This document shows positions 1-6,934 of a DNA stretch of 11,396 nucleotides, piece by piece. How positions within the stretch are numbered: position 1 is the stretch's first letter; each line of letters opens with the position of its first letter. The DNA comes from Micromonosporaceae bacterium. GTDB lineage: Bacteria; Actinomycetota; Actinomycetes; Mycobacteriales; Micromonosporaceae. The DNA lies in contig JADGHA010000097.1 in assembly GCA_019689695.1 (NCBI GenBank), positions 1 to 11,396 on the forward strand, written 5' to 3'. The translations under genes were made by a program, and so were the position numbers. Under the pieces are notes generated by a model. That model had not been told where the DNA came from. It saw nothing but the letters and a program-made list of their open reading frames with translations, and did not search any database.

Positions 1-57
1 ACCCCGGAAAAAGCGATTTATCGCGTTTTTTCCGGGTGCACAACTGCAAGATCGCGG
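1..57 (-). repeat. Hairpin-forming dispersed repeat, left copy, truncated by window edge
   Basis: Read on the minus strand, the element begins 3 nt after the atpD stop with a 24-base block (34-57) that is a perfect reverse complement of 11333-11356. It continues into an imperfect hairpin: plus-strand 1-16 pairs with 21-37 around a TTTA loop, with small bulges at 5 and 25-26. The other arm should continue left of base 1, because 38-44 (GCACAAC) has no partner inside the window. No protein is encoded. Its place directly after a stop codon fits a 3'-end element (terminator or RNA-stability hairpin), a REP-like dispersed repeat, or both. Repeat status rests only on the second copy at the right end. 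Confidence 0.8.
8..31 (-). terminator. Possible intrinsic terminator after atpD
   Basis: In the centre of the left repeat the minus strand reads an A-run, a short GCGA/TCGC stem around a TAAA loop (21-24 with 13-16), then five T (8-12). The outer arms lengthen the stem with A-T pairs and a CCGG block. This resembles a bidirectional Rho-independent terminator 30-50 nt after the atpD stop. The G+C core is only 4 bp, so termination strength is uncertain. It may instead be only the loop of the larger repeat hairpin. Confidence 0.4.
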
Positions 58-60
58 GGG

Positions 61-1500
61 TTATTGGTTGCGCATCAGCTCATGCGCCTTGCGCTCCAGG
101 TCCTCCAGGCCGCCGCACATGAAGAACGCCTGCTCGGGGAAGTGGTCGTACTCGCCCTCGGCGATCTTCTTGAAGGCTTCCACGGTGTCCTTGATCGGGA
201 CGAACGACCCCTTGACGCCGGTGAACTTCTCCGCGGCGAAGGTGTTCTGCGACAGGAACCGCTCGATCCGCCGGGCCCGCTGGACGGTGATCTTGTCCTC
301 TTCGGACAGCTCGTCCATGCCCAGGATGGCGATGATGTCCTGCAGGTCCTGGTACTTCTGCAGGATCCGCTTCACCTCGCTGGCCACCGTGTAGTGCTCC
401 TGGCCCACGTACTCCGCGGCGAGGATCCGCGACGACGAGGCGAGCGGGTCCACCGCCGGGTAGATGCCCTTGTCCGAGATGCGCCGCTCCAGGTTGGTGG
501 TCGCGTCCAGGTGGGCGAAGGTGGTCGCCGGCGCCGGGTCGGTGTAGTCGTCCGCTGGCACGTAGATCGCCTGCATCGAGGTGATCGCCCGGCCGCGGAC
601 CGAGGTGATCCGCTCCTGCAGGTCGCCCATCTCGTCGGCGAGGGTCGGCTGGTAGCCCACCGCCGACGGCATCCGGCCCAGCAGCGTGGAGACCTCCGAG
701 CCGGCCTGGGTGAACCGGAAGATGTTGTCGATGAACAGGAGCACCTCCTGGTTCTTCACGTCCCGGAAGTACTCCGCCATGGTCAGCGCGGACAGGCCGA
801 CCCGCAGCCGGGTGCCCGGCGGCTCGTCCATCTGCCCGAACACCAGCGCGGTGTCCTTGAGCACGCCCGCTTCGCTCATCTCCAGGATGAGGTCGTTGCC
901 CTCGCGGGTGCGCTCCCCCACCCCGGCGAAGACCGACGTGCCGCCGAAGTTGTGCGCGACCCGGATGATCATCTCCTGGATCAGCACGGTCTTGCCCACG
1001 CCCGCGCCGCCGAACAGGCCGATCTTGCCGCCCTTCACGTACGGGGCGAGCAGGTCGAGCACCTTGATGCCGGTCTCCAGCATCTCGGTCTTCGGGTCCA
1101 TGTCGGCCAGGGCCGGCGCCTTGCGGTGGATCGACCAGCGCTCGGTGACCTCCAGCCGCTCACCCTTCTTGAGGTTGAGCACGTCCCCGATCGCGTTGAA
1201 CACGTGCCCCTTGACCACGTCGCCGACCGGCACCGTGATCGGCCCGCCGGTGTCGGTCACCTCCGCGCCGCGGACCAGCCCGTCGGTGGGCTGCATGGAG
1301 ATCGCCCGGACCATGTTGTCGCCCAGGTGCTGGGCGACCTCCAGGGTCAGGGTCCGGGTGCCCTCGCCCAGGGTCACGTCCACGTGCAGCGCGTTGAACA
1401 GATCCGGCATCGCGTCGCGGGGGAACTCGGCGTCGACCACCGGGCCGATCACCCGGACGACCCGTCCGGTCGCGGTCTTGGTGTCTACAGCAGCAGTCAT
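61..1500 (-). CDS. atpD: F1F0 ATP synthase subunit beta
   Basis: Catalytic beta subunit of the F1 head; it makes ATP from ADP and phosphate, driven by rotation of gamma. The 479-residue protein has the usual family length. Visible motifs are the P-loop GGAGVGKT (164-171), the GERTREGND segment with the catalytic Glu (about 196), the Walker B strand ending LLFID (Asp about 258), and an exact DELSEED loop (396-402) that contacts gamma. The ATG at 1500 shares one base with the atpG stop (TGATG). A GTG at 1503 would overlap by four bases and add one residue. GGGAAG at 1510-1515 serves either start, and I chose the ATG from the usual family N-terminus. Translation is probably coupled to atpG. The TAA at 61-63 is followed at once by the left-end repeat, and atpC is not seen. 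Confidence 0.98.
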   Translation of the reverse strand: MTAAVDTKTATGRVVRVIGPVVDAEFPRDAMPDLFNALHVDVTLGEGTRTLTLEVAQHLGDNMVRAISMQPTDGLVRGAEVTDTGGPITVPVGDVVKGHVFNAIGDVLNLKKGERLEVTERWSIHRKAPALADMDPKTEMLETGIKVLDLLAPYVKGGKIGLFGGAGVGKTVLIQEMIIRVAHNFGGTSVFAGVGERTREGNDLILEMSEAGVLKDTALVFGQMDEPPGTRLRVGLSALTMAEYFRDVKNQEVLLFIDNIFRFTQAGSEVSTLLGRMPSAVGYQPTLADEMGDLQERITSVRGRAITSMQAIYVPADDYTDPAPATTFAHLDATTNLERRISDKGIYPAVDPLASSSRILAAEYVGQEHYTVASEVKRILQKYQDLQDIIAILGMDELSEEDKITVQRARRIERFLSQNTFAAEKFTGVKGSFVPIKDTVEAFKKIAEGEYDHFPEQAFFMCGGLEDLERKAHELMRNQ

Positions 1501-2429
1501 CACACTTCACTTCCCGCGGCCGCGAGCGCGTTGGCCCCGCCGACAATCTCACTGATTTCCTGGGTGATCGCCGCCTGGCGGGCGGCGTTCATCTGCCGCG
1601 TCAGGCTCGTGATGAGCTCCTCCGCGTTGTCCGTGGCGGCCTTGCAGGCCCGGCGCCGGGCGGCCCACTCGCTCGCCGCCGAGTCCAGCAGCGCCGCGTA
1701 GATCCGGGTGTTGATGTACTTGGGCAGCAGCGCGGCGAGCAGCTCGTCCGGGTCCGGCTCGAACTCGTACGCGGGCAGCAACCCCGGCGCCGACTCGCGC
1801 TCCTCCACCTGCAGCGGCGCGAGGAAGTTCGCCGCCGGCGTCTGGGTCATCAGGCTGCGGAAGTGGGTGTTCACCACATGCAGCTCGTCCACGCCGCGGA
1901 TGCCGTCCGGCCCGTGGTTGGCGTCCTCGTCGTCCGCGCCCGCCACGAACGCGTCGATCAGGCTCTCCCCGATCATCCGCGCGTCGGCGAACGTCGGCTG
2001 CCCGGAGAAGCCCGTCCAGCTCGCCTCGATCGGCCGGTTGCGGAACCGGTAGTACGCGGTGCCCTTGCGGCCGACGACGTACAGCGCGACCTGCTTGCCG
2101 TCCTCGTTGAGCCGGGCGATCAGCTGCTCGGCGGTGCGGATGGCGTTGGCGTTGTACGCACCGGCCAGGCCCCGGTCGCTGGTGATGACCAGGACCCCGG
2201 CCCGCCGCACGGTGGGCCGGGGGGTCAGCAGCGGGTGGTCGATGTTGGCGTTGGACGCCAGCGCCGTGAGCACCTCGGTGATCGCATCGGCGTACGGCAG
2301 GGAGGCGGCGACCCGCTCCTGGGCCCGGGCGATCCGGCTCGTCGCCACCAGCTCCTGGGCCCTGGTGATCTTGCGGGTGGAGCGGACCGACCGCACCCGC
2401 CGCCGCAGCGCTTGAACCTCGCCAGCCAT
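1500..2429 (-). CDS. atpG: F1F0 ATP synthase subunit gamma
   Basis: Central rotor shaft of F1, linking the c-ring to the catalytic head. The 309-residue protein has the two long helices that form the coiled coil: the N-terminal one carries KITRAQELVATSRI (20-33) and the C-terminal one ends ITQEISEIVGGANAL (288-302). The nucleotide-binding-like middle domain includes SDRGLAGAYN (84-93). An acidic insert at about 164-179 (GADDEDANHGPDGIRG) sits where mycobacterial gamma has its extra loop. The conserved Met in the C-terminal helix RRRAMKAATDNA is Cys here (262). The ATG at 2429 follows the atpA stop by 4 nt, with GGAAG (2437-2441) inside the end of atpA. The stop overlaps the atpD start. Confidence 0.97.
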   Translation of the reverse strand: MAGEVQALRRRVRSVRSTRKITRAQELVATSRIARAQERVAASLPYADAITEVLTALASNANIDHPLLTPRPTVRRAGVLVITSDRGLAGAYNANAIRTAEQLIARLNEDGKQVALYVVGRKGTAYYRFRNRPIEASWTGFSGQPTFADARMIGESLIDAFVAGADDEDANHGPDGIRGVDELHVVNTHFRSLMTQTPAANFLAPLQVEERESAPGLLPAYEFEPDPDELLAALLPKYINTRIYAALLDSAASEWAARRRACKAATDNAEELITSLTRQMNAARQAAITQEISEIVGGANALAAAGSEV

Positions 2430-2433
2430 GCCG

Positions 2434-4077
2434 CTACTTCCGTTCGACCTTCGGGCGGTGCCGGGTCACCTTCTCCCGCGCCTCGGCCTCCGCCTCCATC
2501 GCCTCGGCCTGCAGCTCGTTGACCCGCACCGTGTCGTCCTTGGCCAGGAACATCTGCTTGAAGCTGGCGATCGCCTTGTCCACCGCGGAGATCACCTCGT
2601 CGTCCCAGGTGCCTTCCGCGATCAGCTCCAGCGTCGCCTGGTGCGAGCGGCGCATGTACTCCAGCAGCTCCGCCTCGAACCGCCGGATCTCGCCGACCGG
2701 GATGTCGTCCAGCTTGCCCTCGGTCCCGGCCCAGATCGCGACGACCTGCTCCTCCACCGGTACGGGCGCGTAGTTCTGCTGCTTCATCAGCTCCATCATC
2801 CGGGCACCCCGCTCCAGCTGCGCCCGGGACGCGCGGTCCAGGTCGGAGGCGAACGCGGAGAACGCCTCCAGCTCCCGGTACTGGGCCAGGTCCAGCCGCA
2901 GCCGGCCGGCCACCTTCCGCATCGGGGTGACCTGGGCGGCACCGCCGACCCGGGAGACCGAGGTGCCGACGTTCACCGCCGGCCGCTGGCCGGAGTTGAA
3001 CAGGTCGGTCTCCAGGAAGATCTGGCCGTCGGTGATGGAGATGACGTTGGTCGGGATGAACGCGGAGATGTCGTTGCCCTTGGTCTCGATGATCGGCAGG
3101 CCGGTCATCGATCCGCCACCCATCTCGTCGGAGAGCTTGGCGCACCGCTCCAGCAGCCGGGAGTGCAGGTAGAAGACGTCACCCGGGTACGCCTCGCGGC
3201 CCGGCGGGCGGCGCAGCAGCAGCGACACCGCCCGGTACGCCTCCGCCTGCTTGGTGAGGTCGTCGAAGACGATCAGCACGTGCTTGCCGGCGTACATCCA
3301 GTGCTGGCCGATGGCCGAGCCGGTGTACGGCGCGAGGTACTTGAACCCGGCCGGGTCGGAGGCCGGCGAGGCGACGATGGTGGTGTACTCCATCGCGCCG
3401 TGCTCCTCCAGCGTCGCCTTGATCGAGGCGATCGTGGAAGCCTTCTGCCCGATCGCCACGTAGATGCACCGGACCTGCTTGGCCGGGTCGCCGGACTGCC
3501 AGTTCTTGCGCTGGTTGAGAATGGTGTCCACGGCGATGGTGGTCTTGCCGGTCTTGCGGTCGCCGATGATCAGCTCCCGCTGGCCGCGACCGATCGGGGT
3601 CATCGAGTCGATCGCCTTGATGCCGGTCTGCAGCGGCTGGTTCACCGGCTGCCGGGACATGACGTTCGGCGCCTGCAGCTCCAGCTCCCGGTACGTCTCG
3701 TGCTGGATCTCCCCGAGGCCGTCCAGCGGGGCGCCCAGCGGGTCCACCACCCGGCCGAGGAAGGCGTCGCCGACCGGTACCGAGAGCACCCGGCCGGTCC
3801 GCTTGACCTGCTGACCCTCCTCGATGCCGGAGTAGTCCCCCAGCACGACCACGCCGATCTCGCGCACGTCCAGGTTCAGCGCGATGCCCAGCGTGCCGTC
3901 GGCGAACTCCAGCAGCTCGTTGGCCATGGTCGAGGGCAGCCCCTCGACGTGGGCGATGCCGTCGCCGGCGTCGGTAACCACACCGACCTCCTCGCGGGAG
4001 ACCTCCGGCGTATAGGAGGAGACGTAGCGCTCCAGGGCGCCCCGGATCTCCTCCGGCGAGATGGTCAGTTCGGCCAT
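2434..4077 (-). CDS. atpA: F1F0 ATP synthase subunit alpha
   Basis: Non-catalytic nucleotide-binding subunit of the F1 head, alternating with beta. The 547-residue protein shows the P-loop GDRKTGKT (172-179), the Walker B segment LIVFDDL (268-274), and SVSRVGGAAQ with the arginine that reaches into the beta active site (Arg376, the same number as in E. coli). It runs about 35 residues past the usual bacterial end (near 510), in a charged, helix-prone tail. Such tails are known in mycobacterial alpha, where they restrain ATP hydrolysis; the same role here is inference. ATG at 4077 with GAGGGA (4085-4090) seven bases upstream. The gap to atpH is 33 nt, and atpG follows after 4 nt. Confidence 0.98.
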   Translation of the reverse strand: MAELTISPEEIRGALERYVSSYTPEVSREEVGVVTDAGDGIAHVEGLPSTMANELLEFADGTLGIALNLDVREIGVVVLGDYSGIEEGQQVKRTGRVLSVPVGDAFLGRVVDPLGAPLDGLGEIQHETYRELELQAPNVMSRQPVNQPLQTGIKAIDSMTPIGRGQRELIIGDRKTGKTTIAVDTILNQRKNWQSGDPAKQVRCIYVAIGQKASTIASIKATLEEHGAMEYTTIVASPASDPAGFKYLAPYTGSAIGQHWMYAGKHVLIVFDDLTKQAEAYRAVSLLLRRPPGREAYPGDVFYLHSRLLERCAKLSDEMGGGSMTGLPIIETKGNDISAFIPTNVISITDGQIFLETDLFNSGQRPAVNVGTSVSRVGGAAQVTPMRKVAGRLRLDLAQYRELEAFSAFASDLDRASRAQLERGARMMELMKQQNYAPVPVEEQVVAIWAGTEGKLDDIPVGEIRRFEAELLEYMRRSHQATLELIAEGTWDDEVISAVDKAIASFKQMFLAKDDTVRVNELQAEAMEAEAEAREKVTRHRPKVERK

Positions 4078-4110
4078 CCTCTATTCCCTCTTATCTGTCT
4101 ATCGACTCGG

Positions 4111-4974
4111 TTACCTGCGCCCGACCAGGGCGTTGCGGGTCTGGGCCAGCCGGCTGGCGATGGTGCCGTCGTAGAGGTCGTGCCCCACTCGGAGGCTGAT
4201 CCCGCCGATCACGGCCGGGTCGACCGTCACCTTCAGGGTGACCTCTCGACCGTACATTCCGGACAGCGTGCTGCCCAACCTGCGCTCCTCGTCCTCGCTC
4301 ATCGGCGCGGCGACGACGACGTAGGCCACCTGCCGGTCGCGGCGGGCCGCGGCCAGCTCGACCAGCCGGGACAGCGCGCCGGCGAAGCTGCGCCCGGCGA
4401 AGCCGGCCAGGGCCAGCTCGGCCAGGCGCACGGTGGCCGGCCGCGCCTTGCCGTCGAGCAGGGCGTGCACCAGCTCGGCCCGCCGGGCCGGCGGCGCCGT
4501 GCTGTCGGCGAGGGTGGCGGCCAGCTGCGGGTTGGCGTCCACGACCTGCCCGAAGCGGAACAGCTCGTCCTCCACCTCGGCCAGGTCGCCGGCGTTGCCG
4601 GCGCTGGCCAGCACCGCCTCCACGCCCAGCCGCTCGGCGGCGTTGAGCAGCTCCAGCGGCGCCGTCCACCGCCCGCCGACCAGCGTCGCCAGCAGCTCTA
4701 GCGCGTCCTCGCCCACCTTGCCCTCGAGCAGGCTGCGCAGCAGCTGGATCCGCTCCTGGCCGGCGCGGGCCGGATCGGCCAGCGCCCGCCGCAGCCGGGG
4801 TTCCCGGGCCAGCAGCTGCGCCACCGCAACGATCTCGTCGGCGGTCGCCGCGACCGCCGCCGGATCCTTGCCCCGTACGTACTCGTCCAAGCCCTCCAGC
4901 GCGGCGGAGTACGCCTCACGATTGGCGCCGAGGCCAGCAAGCTGGGGGGTGGACGCATCCCCGTGCTGCGCCAT
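4111..4974 (-). CDS. atpH: F1F0 ATP synthase subunit delta
   Basis: Delta subunit, which ties the top of F1 to the peripheral b stalk. At 287 residues it is about 100 longer than E. coli delta but close to the size usual in actinobacteria. The C-terminal signature VIGGISLRVGHDLYDGTIAS lies close to the end, as in the family. The protein is Ala/Leu/Arg-rich and predicted mostly helical, with no membrane segment. The ATG at 4974 shares one base with the atpF stop (TGATG), so translation is probably coupled; a separate Shine-Dalgarno is weak (GCAGG inside the end of atpF). It is not fused to a b-type subunit, unlike the mycobacterial b-delta protein. Confidence 0.95.
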   Translation of the reverse strand: MAQHGDASTPQLAGLGANREAYSAALEGLDEYVRGKDPAAVAATADEIVAVAQLLAREPRLRRALADPARAGQERIQLLRSLLEGKVGEDALELLATLVGGRWTAPLELLNAAERLGVEAVLASAGNAGDLAEVEDELFRFGQVVDANPQLAATLADSTAPPARRAELVHALLDGKARPATVRLAELALAGFAGRSFAGALSRLVELAAARRDRQVAYVVVAAPMSEDEERRLGSTLSGMYGREVTLKVTVDPAVIGGISLRVGHDLYDGTIASRLAQTRNALVGRR

Positions 4975-5513
4975 CAGCGCCTGCCCGCAGCCGAGCTGGT
5001 CTCCAGCTCGTTGAGGAACCGCTCGACCGTGCCGCGCTGGCGGGCCTCGTCGGCGAGCGACTCGCCCACGATCCTGCTGGCCAGGTCGACCGCGAGCGCG
5101 CCGACCTCGGTGCGCAGCTGCTGGATGATGCCCTGCCGCTCGGCGGCGAGCGACTCCCGGCCCGCCGCGATGATCCGGTCCCGCTCCTCCTGCGCCTTGG
5201 CCAGCAGGTCCCGCCGGATGCCCTCGGCGTCGGCGCGGGCCTCGTCGCGGATCCGGGCCGCCTCCGTCTGCGCCTCGGCGAGCTGGGCGCGGTACTGCTC
5301 GAGCAGCCGGGCCGCCTCGGCCTGCGCCTGCTCGGCCTTCTTGATGCCGCCCTCGATCGCCTCCACCCGCGCCTGGAAGGTCGCCTCCATACGCGGGAAG
5401 ACGAACTTGATCAGCACGTAGCAGAGGACGCCGAAGGCGACCAGGCCGACCACCATCTCCTGCCAGATCGGCAGGATCGGGTTGTGCTCGGCGGCGAGGT
5501 ACGTGTGGGCCAT
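4974..5513 (-). CDS. atpF: F1F0 ATP synthase subunit b
   Basis: Peripheral stalk subunit: one N-terminal membrane helix (about 17-37, WQEMVVGLVAFGVLCYVLIK) and a long charged helical stalk (about 40-165) rich in Ala, Glu, Arg and Gln, as expected for the b dimer. Its length of 179 residues is normal. The C-terminal part (VGALAVDLASRIVGESL, about 135-151) matches the delta-binding end of family members. ATG at 5513 with GGGAG (5519-5523) five bases upstream. The gap to atpE is 28 nt, and the gene overlaps atpH by one base. Confidence 0.96.
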   Translation of the reverse strand: MAHTYLAAEHNPILPIWQEMVVGLVAFGVLCYVLIKFVFPRMEATFQARVEAIEGGIKKAEQAQAEAARLLEQYRAQLAEAQTEAARIRDEARADAEGIRRDLLAKAQEERDRIIAAGRESLAAERQGIIQQLRTEVGALAVDLASRIVGESLADEARQRGTVERFLNELETSSAAGRR

Positions 5514-5541
5514 CGCTACTCCCGGTGGTTGGTCCGCATCG

Positions 5542-5781
5542 CTAGGCGTTGGTGTTGAAGACGAATGCGAGCGCCAGGCCGAACAGGGCGAGCGCCTCGA
5601 TGATCGCGAAGCCCAGGATCAGCCAGGTCCGGTTCGGCGCGGCGGACTCCGGCTGGCGGGCGCTGGCCTGGATGTAGGCCCCGAAGACGATGCCCAAGCC
5701 GATACCCGGACCGATCGCGGCGAGGCCGTAGCCGATCGAGCTGAGGCTGCCGTTGACACCTACGGCCAGTACGTCGACCAT
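5542..5781 (-). CDS. atpE: F1F0 ATP synthase subunit c (proteolipid ring)
   Basis: Subunit c, which forms the membrane rotor ring and carries the translocated ion. The 79 residues give a hairpin of two membrane helices: the first about 12-36, with the Gly-rich packing pattern GYGLAAIGPGIGLGIVFG, and the second about 53-75. The loop ARQPE (41-45) faces F1. The ion-binding carboxylate is Glu62 in GFAIIEALAL. I see no glutamine/serine set of the sodium type in helix 1, so protons are the likely ion. ATG at 5781 follows a full AGGAGG at 5791-5796, the best ribosome site in the operon, and a hairpin lies just upstream of that. Confidence 0.97.
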   Translation of the reverse strand: MVDVLAVGVNGSLSSIGYGLAAIGPGIGLGIVFGAYIQASARQPESAAPNRTWLILGFAIIEALALFGLALAFVFNTNA

Positions 5782-5790
5782 TGTCGGATT

Positions 5791-5796
5791 CCTCCT
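5791..5796 (-). promoter_or_regulatory. Strong ribosome-binding site of atpE
   Basis: The minus strand reads AGGAGG nine bases before the atpE ATG. It is the longest perfect Shine-Dalgarno match among the atp genes, in line with the higher copy number of subunit c. An A/T-richer stretch around it keeps the site open. Confidence 0.8.
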
Positions 5797-5805
5797 GAAT
5801 AGTTA

Positions 5806-5822
5806 CGCGTGCATCGCACGCG
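5806..5822 (-). other. Stem-loop in the atpB-atpE gap
   Basis: A perfect 7-bp stem (5806-5812 with 5816-5822, CGCGTGC/GCACGCG on the plus strand) closes a 3-base loop. It lies 12 nt after the atpB stop and 9 nt before the AGGAGG of atpE. No T-run follows in the direction of transcription, so it is not an ordinary intrinsic terminator. It could block 3' exonucleases, mark a processing site, or set atpE translation. Confidence 0.55.
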
Positions 5823-5834
5823 GGACAGCTGTGG

Positions 5835-6602
5835 TTAGTGGCCTTCCTCGATCGCGTCGCCGACGTAGAAGGCAGTCAATATGGCGAAGACATATGCCTG
5901 CAGCAGCGCGATACCGAATTCGAATGTGGTCATCACGATCGCGAAGATCATGGAGACGCCGCCGACCGCGAAGTAGAAGATGTTGCCGGTCGCGAACAGG
6001 GCGAACCCGCCGAGCGTGAAGACCAGCAGGATCAGGTGACCGGCGAACATGTTGGCGAAGAGCCGGACCGCCAGGGTGAGCGGCCGGTTGACCAGGTTGG
6101 TGAACGCCTCGATCGGCACCAGCAGCGGGTAGATCACCCAGGGCACGCCCGGGGTCACCGTCATCTTCTTGAGGAAGCCCACGAAGCCGTGCCGGCGGAT
6201 GCCCACGTAGACGTAGAGGATGTAGCTCAAGATCGCCAGCACCGCCGGGAAGGCGATGTGCGAGTTCGGCGAGACCTGCAGGAACGGGATGATCCCGAAG
6301 ACGTTGGTGACGATGACGAAGGTGAACAGCGTGGCGATGTACGGCGCGAACCGCGCACTCTCGGGCCCGATCACGTCCCGGGAGATGCTGTCCCGGGAGA
6401 AGCCGTACACCGCCTCGGCGAGCCACTGGGCACGCGTCGGCACCAGCTTCGGGTTCCGGTATGCGAGCAGGTAGAAGACGATGATCGCGGCGACCGCGAT
6501 CCAGATCATCAGGGTGAACTTGGTGACCCAGTACCCCGCTGCCAGGCTCGGCAGGAAGAAGTCTTCCACGCTGGGCGGGAAGGGGACCTCAGCCAGGTTC
6601 AC
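5835..6602 (-). CDS. atpB: F1F0 ATP synthase subunit a
   Basis: Membrane stator subunit with the proton half-channels next to the c-ring. From GTG 6602 it has 255 residues and at least five hydrophobic helices. The conserved PLTLAVRLFANMFAGH carries the essential arginine (Arg180, E. coli Arg210). GIALLQAYVF carries Gln235 (E. coli Gln252). Relative to E. coli, the pair Glu219/His245 is reversed to His189 and Glu228, a swap known in other lineages. A GTG at 6611 would add three residues, but it overlaps the GAGGGG ribosome site (6611-6616), which is spaced eight bases from GTG 6602. The gene follows atpZ by 12 nt and precedes atpE by 53 nt. Confidence 0.95.
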   Translation of the reverse strand: MNLAEVPFPPSVEDFFLPSLAAGYWVTKFTLMIWIAVAAIIVFYLLAYRNPKLVPTRAQWLAEAVYGFSRDSISRDVIGPESARFAPYIATLFTFVIVTNVFGIIPFLQVSPNSHIAFPAVLAILSYILYVYVGIRRHGFVGFLKKMTVTPGVPWVIYPLLVPIEAFTNLVNRPLTLAVRLFANMFAGHLILLVFTLGGFALFATGNIFYFAVGGVSMIFAIVMTTFEFGIALLQAYVFAILTAFYVGDAIEEGH

Positions 6603-6610
6603 TCGCAGCA

Positions 6611-6616
6611 CCCCTC
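6611..6616 (-). promoter_or_regulatory. Ribosome-binding site that decides the atpB start
   Basis: GAGGGG on the minus strand overlaps the atpZ stop codon (6615-6617). It is eight bases from GTG 6602 but includes the first base of GTG 6611, so the downstream GTG is the more plausible start. The overlap with the atpZ stop also suggests translational coupling. Confidence 0.6.
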
Positions 6617-6833
6617 AGCTCATCCGTTTGACGATCAGGTAGACCGCCCCGGCCATGCCGATGATCATCCCTACCATGGTCCCGAAGTGCTGAGGAATGC
6701 CGAGCCACTCGTCGAGCAGCCAGCCGATAAATCCCCACACGCCGATCCCGGCGATCAGGTAGCTGATGGCAGCCCACCCGGCATTCACGCCCGACATCGG
6801 GTCGGGACGGCGAGGGGGCTGGTCACCGGCCAT
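6615..6833 (-). CDS. atpZ: AtpZ/AtpI-family small membrane protein
   Basis: A 72-residue protein with two predicted membrane helices (about 18-38 and 48-68). Between them is GWLLDEWLGIPQHFGTMVG, the Gly/Asp-Trp/Gly-Pro pattern of the AtpZ family (putative F0F1 ATPase subunit, ATPase_gene1). It sits directly before atpB, as family members often do. The family is linked to ATP synthase assembly or to magnesium/calcium handling together with AtpI; the role here is inferred. The N-terminal 15 residues are hydrophilic and proline-rich. ATG 6833 has no clear Shine-Dalgarno; a second ATG at 6797 would give 60 residues and also lacks one. A near-leaderless start from a -10-like TATCGT at 6843-6848 is possible. 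Confidence 0.8.
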   Translation of the reverse strand: MAGDQPPRRPDPMSGVNAGWAAISYLIAGIGVWGFIGWLLDEWLGIPQHFGTMVGMIIGMAGAVYLIVKRMS

Positions 6834-6934
6834 GACGCGGTGACGATATCAGCCAGCAAAACGAGGCTGCGACTCACCCCCCGCGCAACCTCACGCTGTG
6901 CGGTCCATCTATGCTCGGGCGACGGCTACCCACG
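6834..6934 (-). promoter_or_regulatory. 101-nt gap before atpZ, possible atp promoter
   Basis: This is the longest gap within the atp cluster. The minus strand contains TATCGT (6843-6848), matching the actinobacterial -10 pattern TANNNT, nine bases before the atpZ ATG. No convincing -35 hexamer is found 16-19 bases further up. If real, transcripts would start within a few bases of the ATG. No terminator-like hairpin is visible, so read-through from the upstream genes is also possible. Confidence 0.3.

Noticed and set aside
64..1701. Long open frame on the plus strand opposite atpD (545 codons)
   Set aside because: Shadow of atpD, with no recognisable domain and Arg/His/Val-rich composition.
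2366..2374. GATCTTGC as an internal copy of the end repeat
   Set aside because: Only eight bases match, within coding sequence of atpG, and no hairpin arms follow.
2428..4701. Very long open frame on the plus strand opposite atpA and atpH (757 codons)
   Set aside because: It is antisense to clear atpA and atpH, low in complexity, and a usual by-product of GC-rich codon bias.
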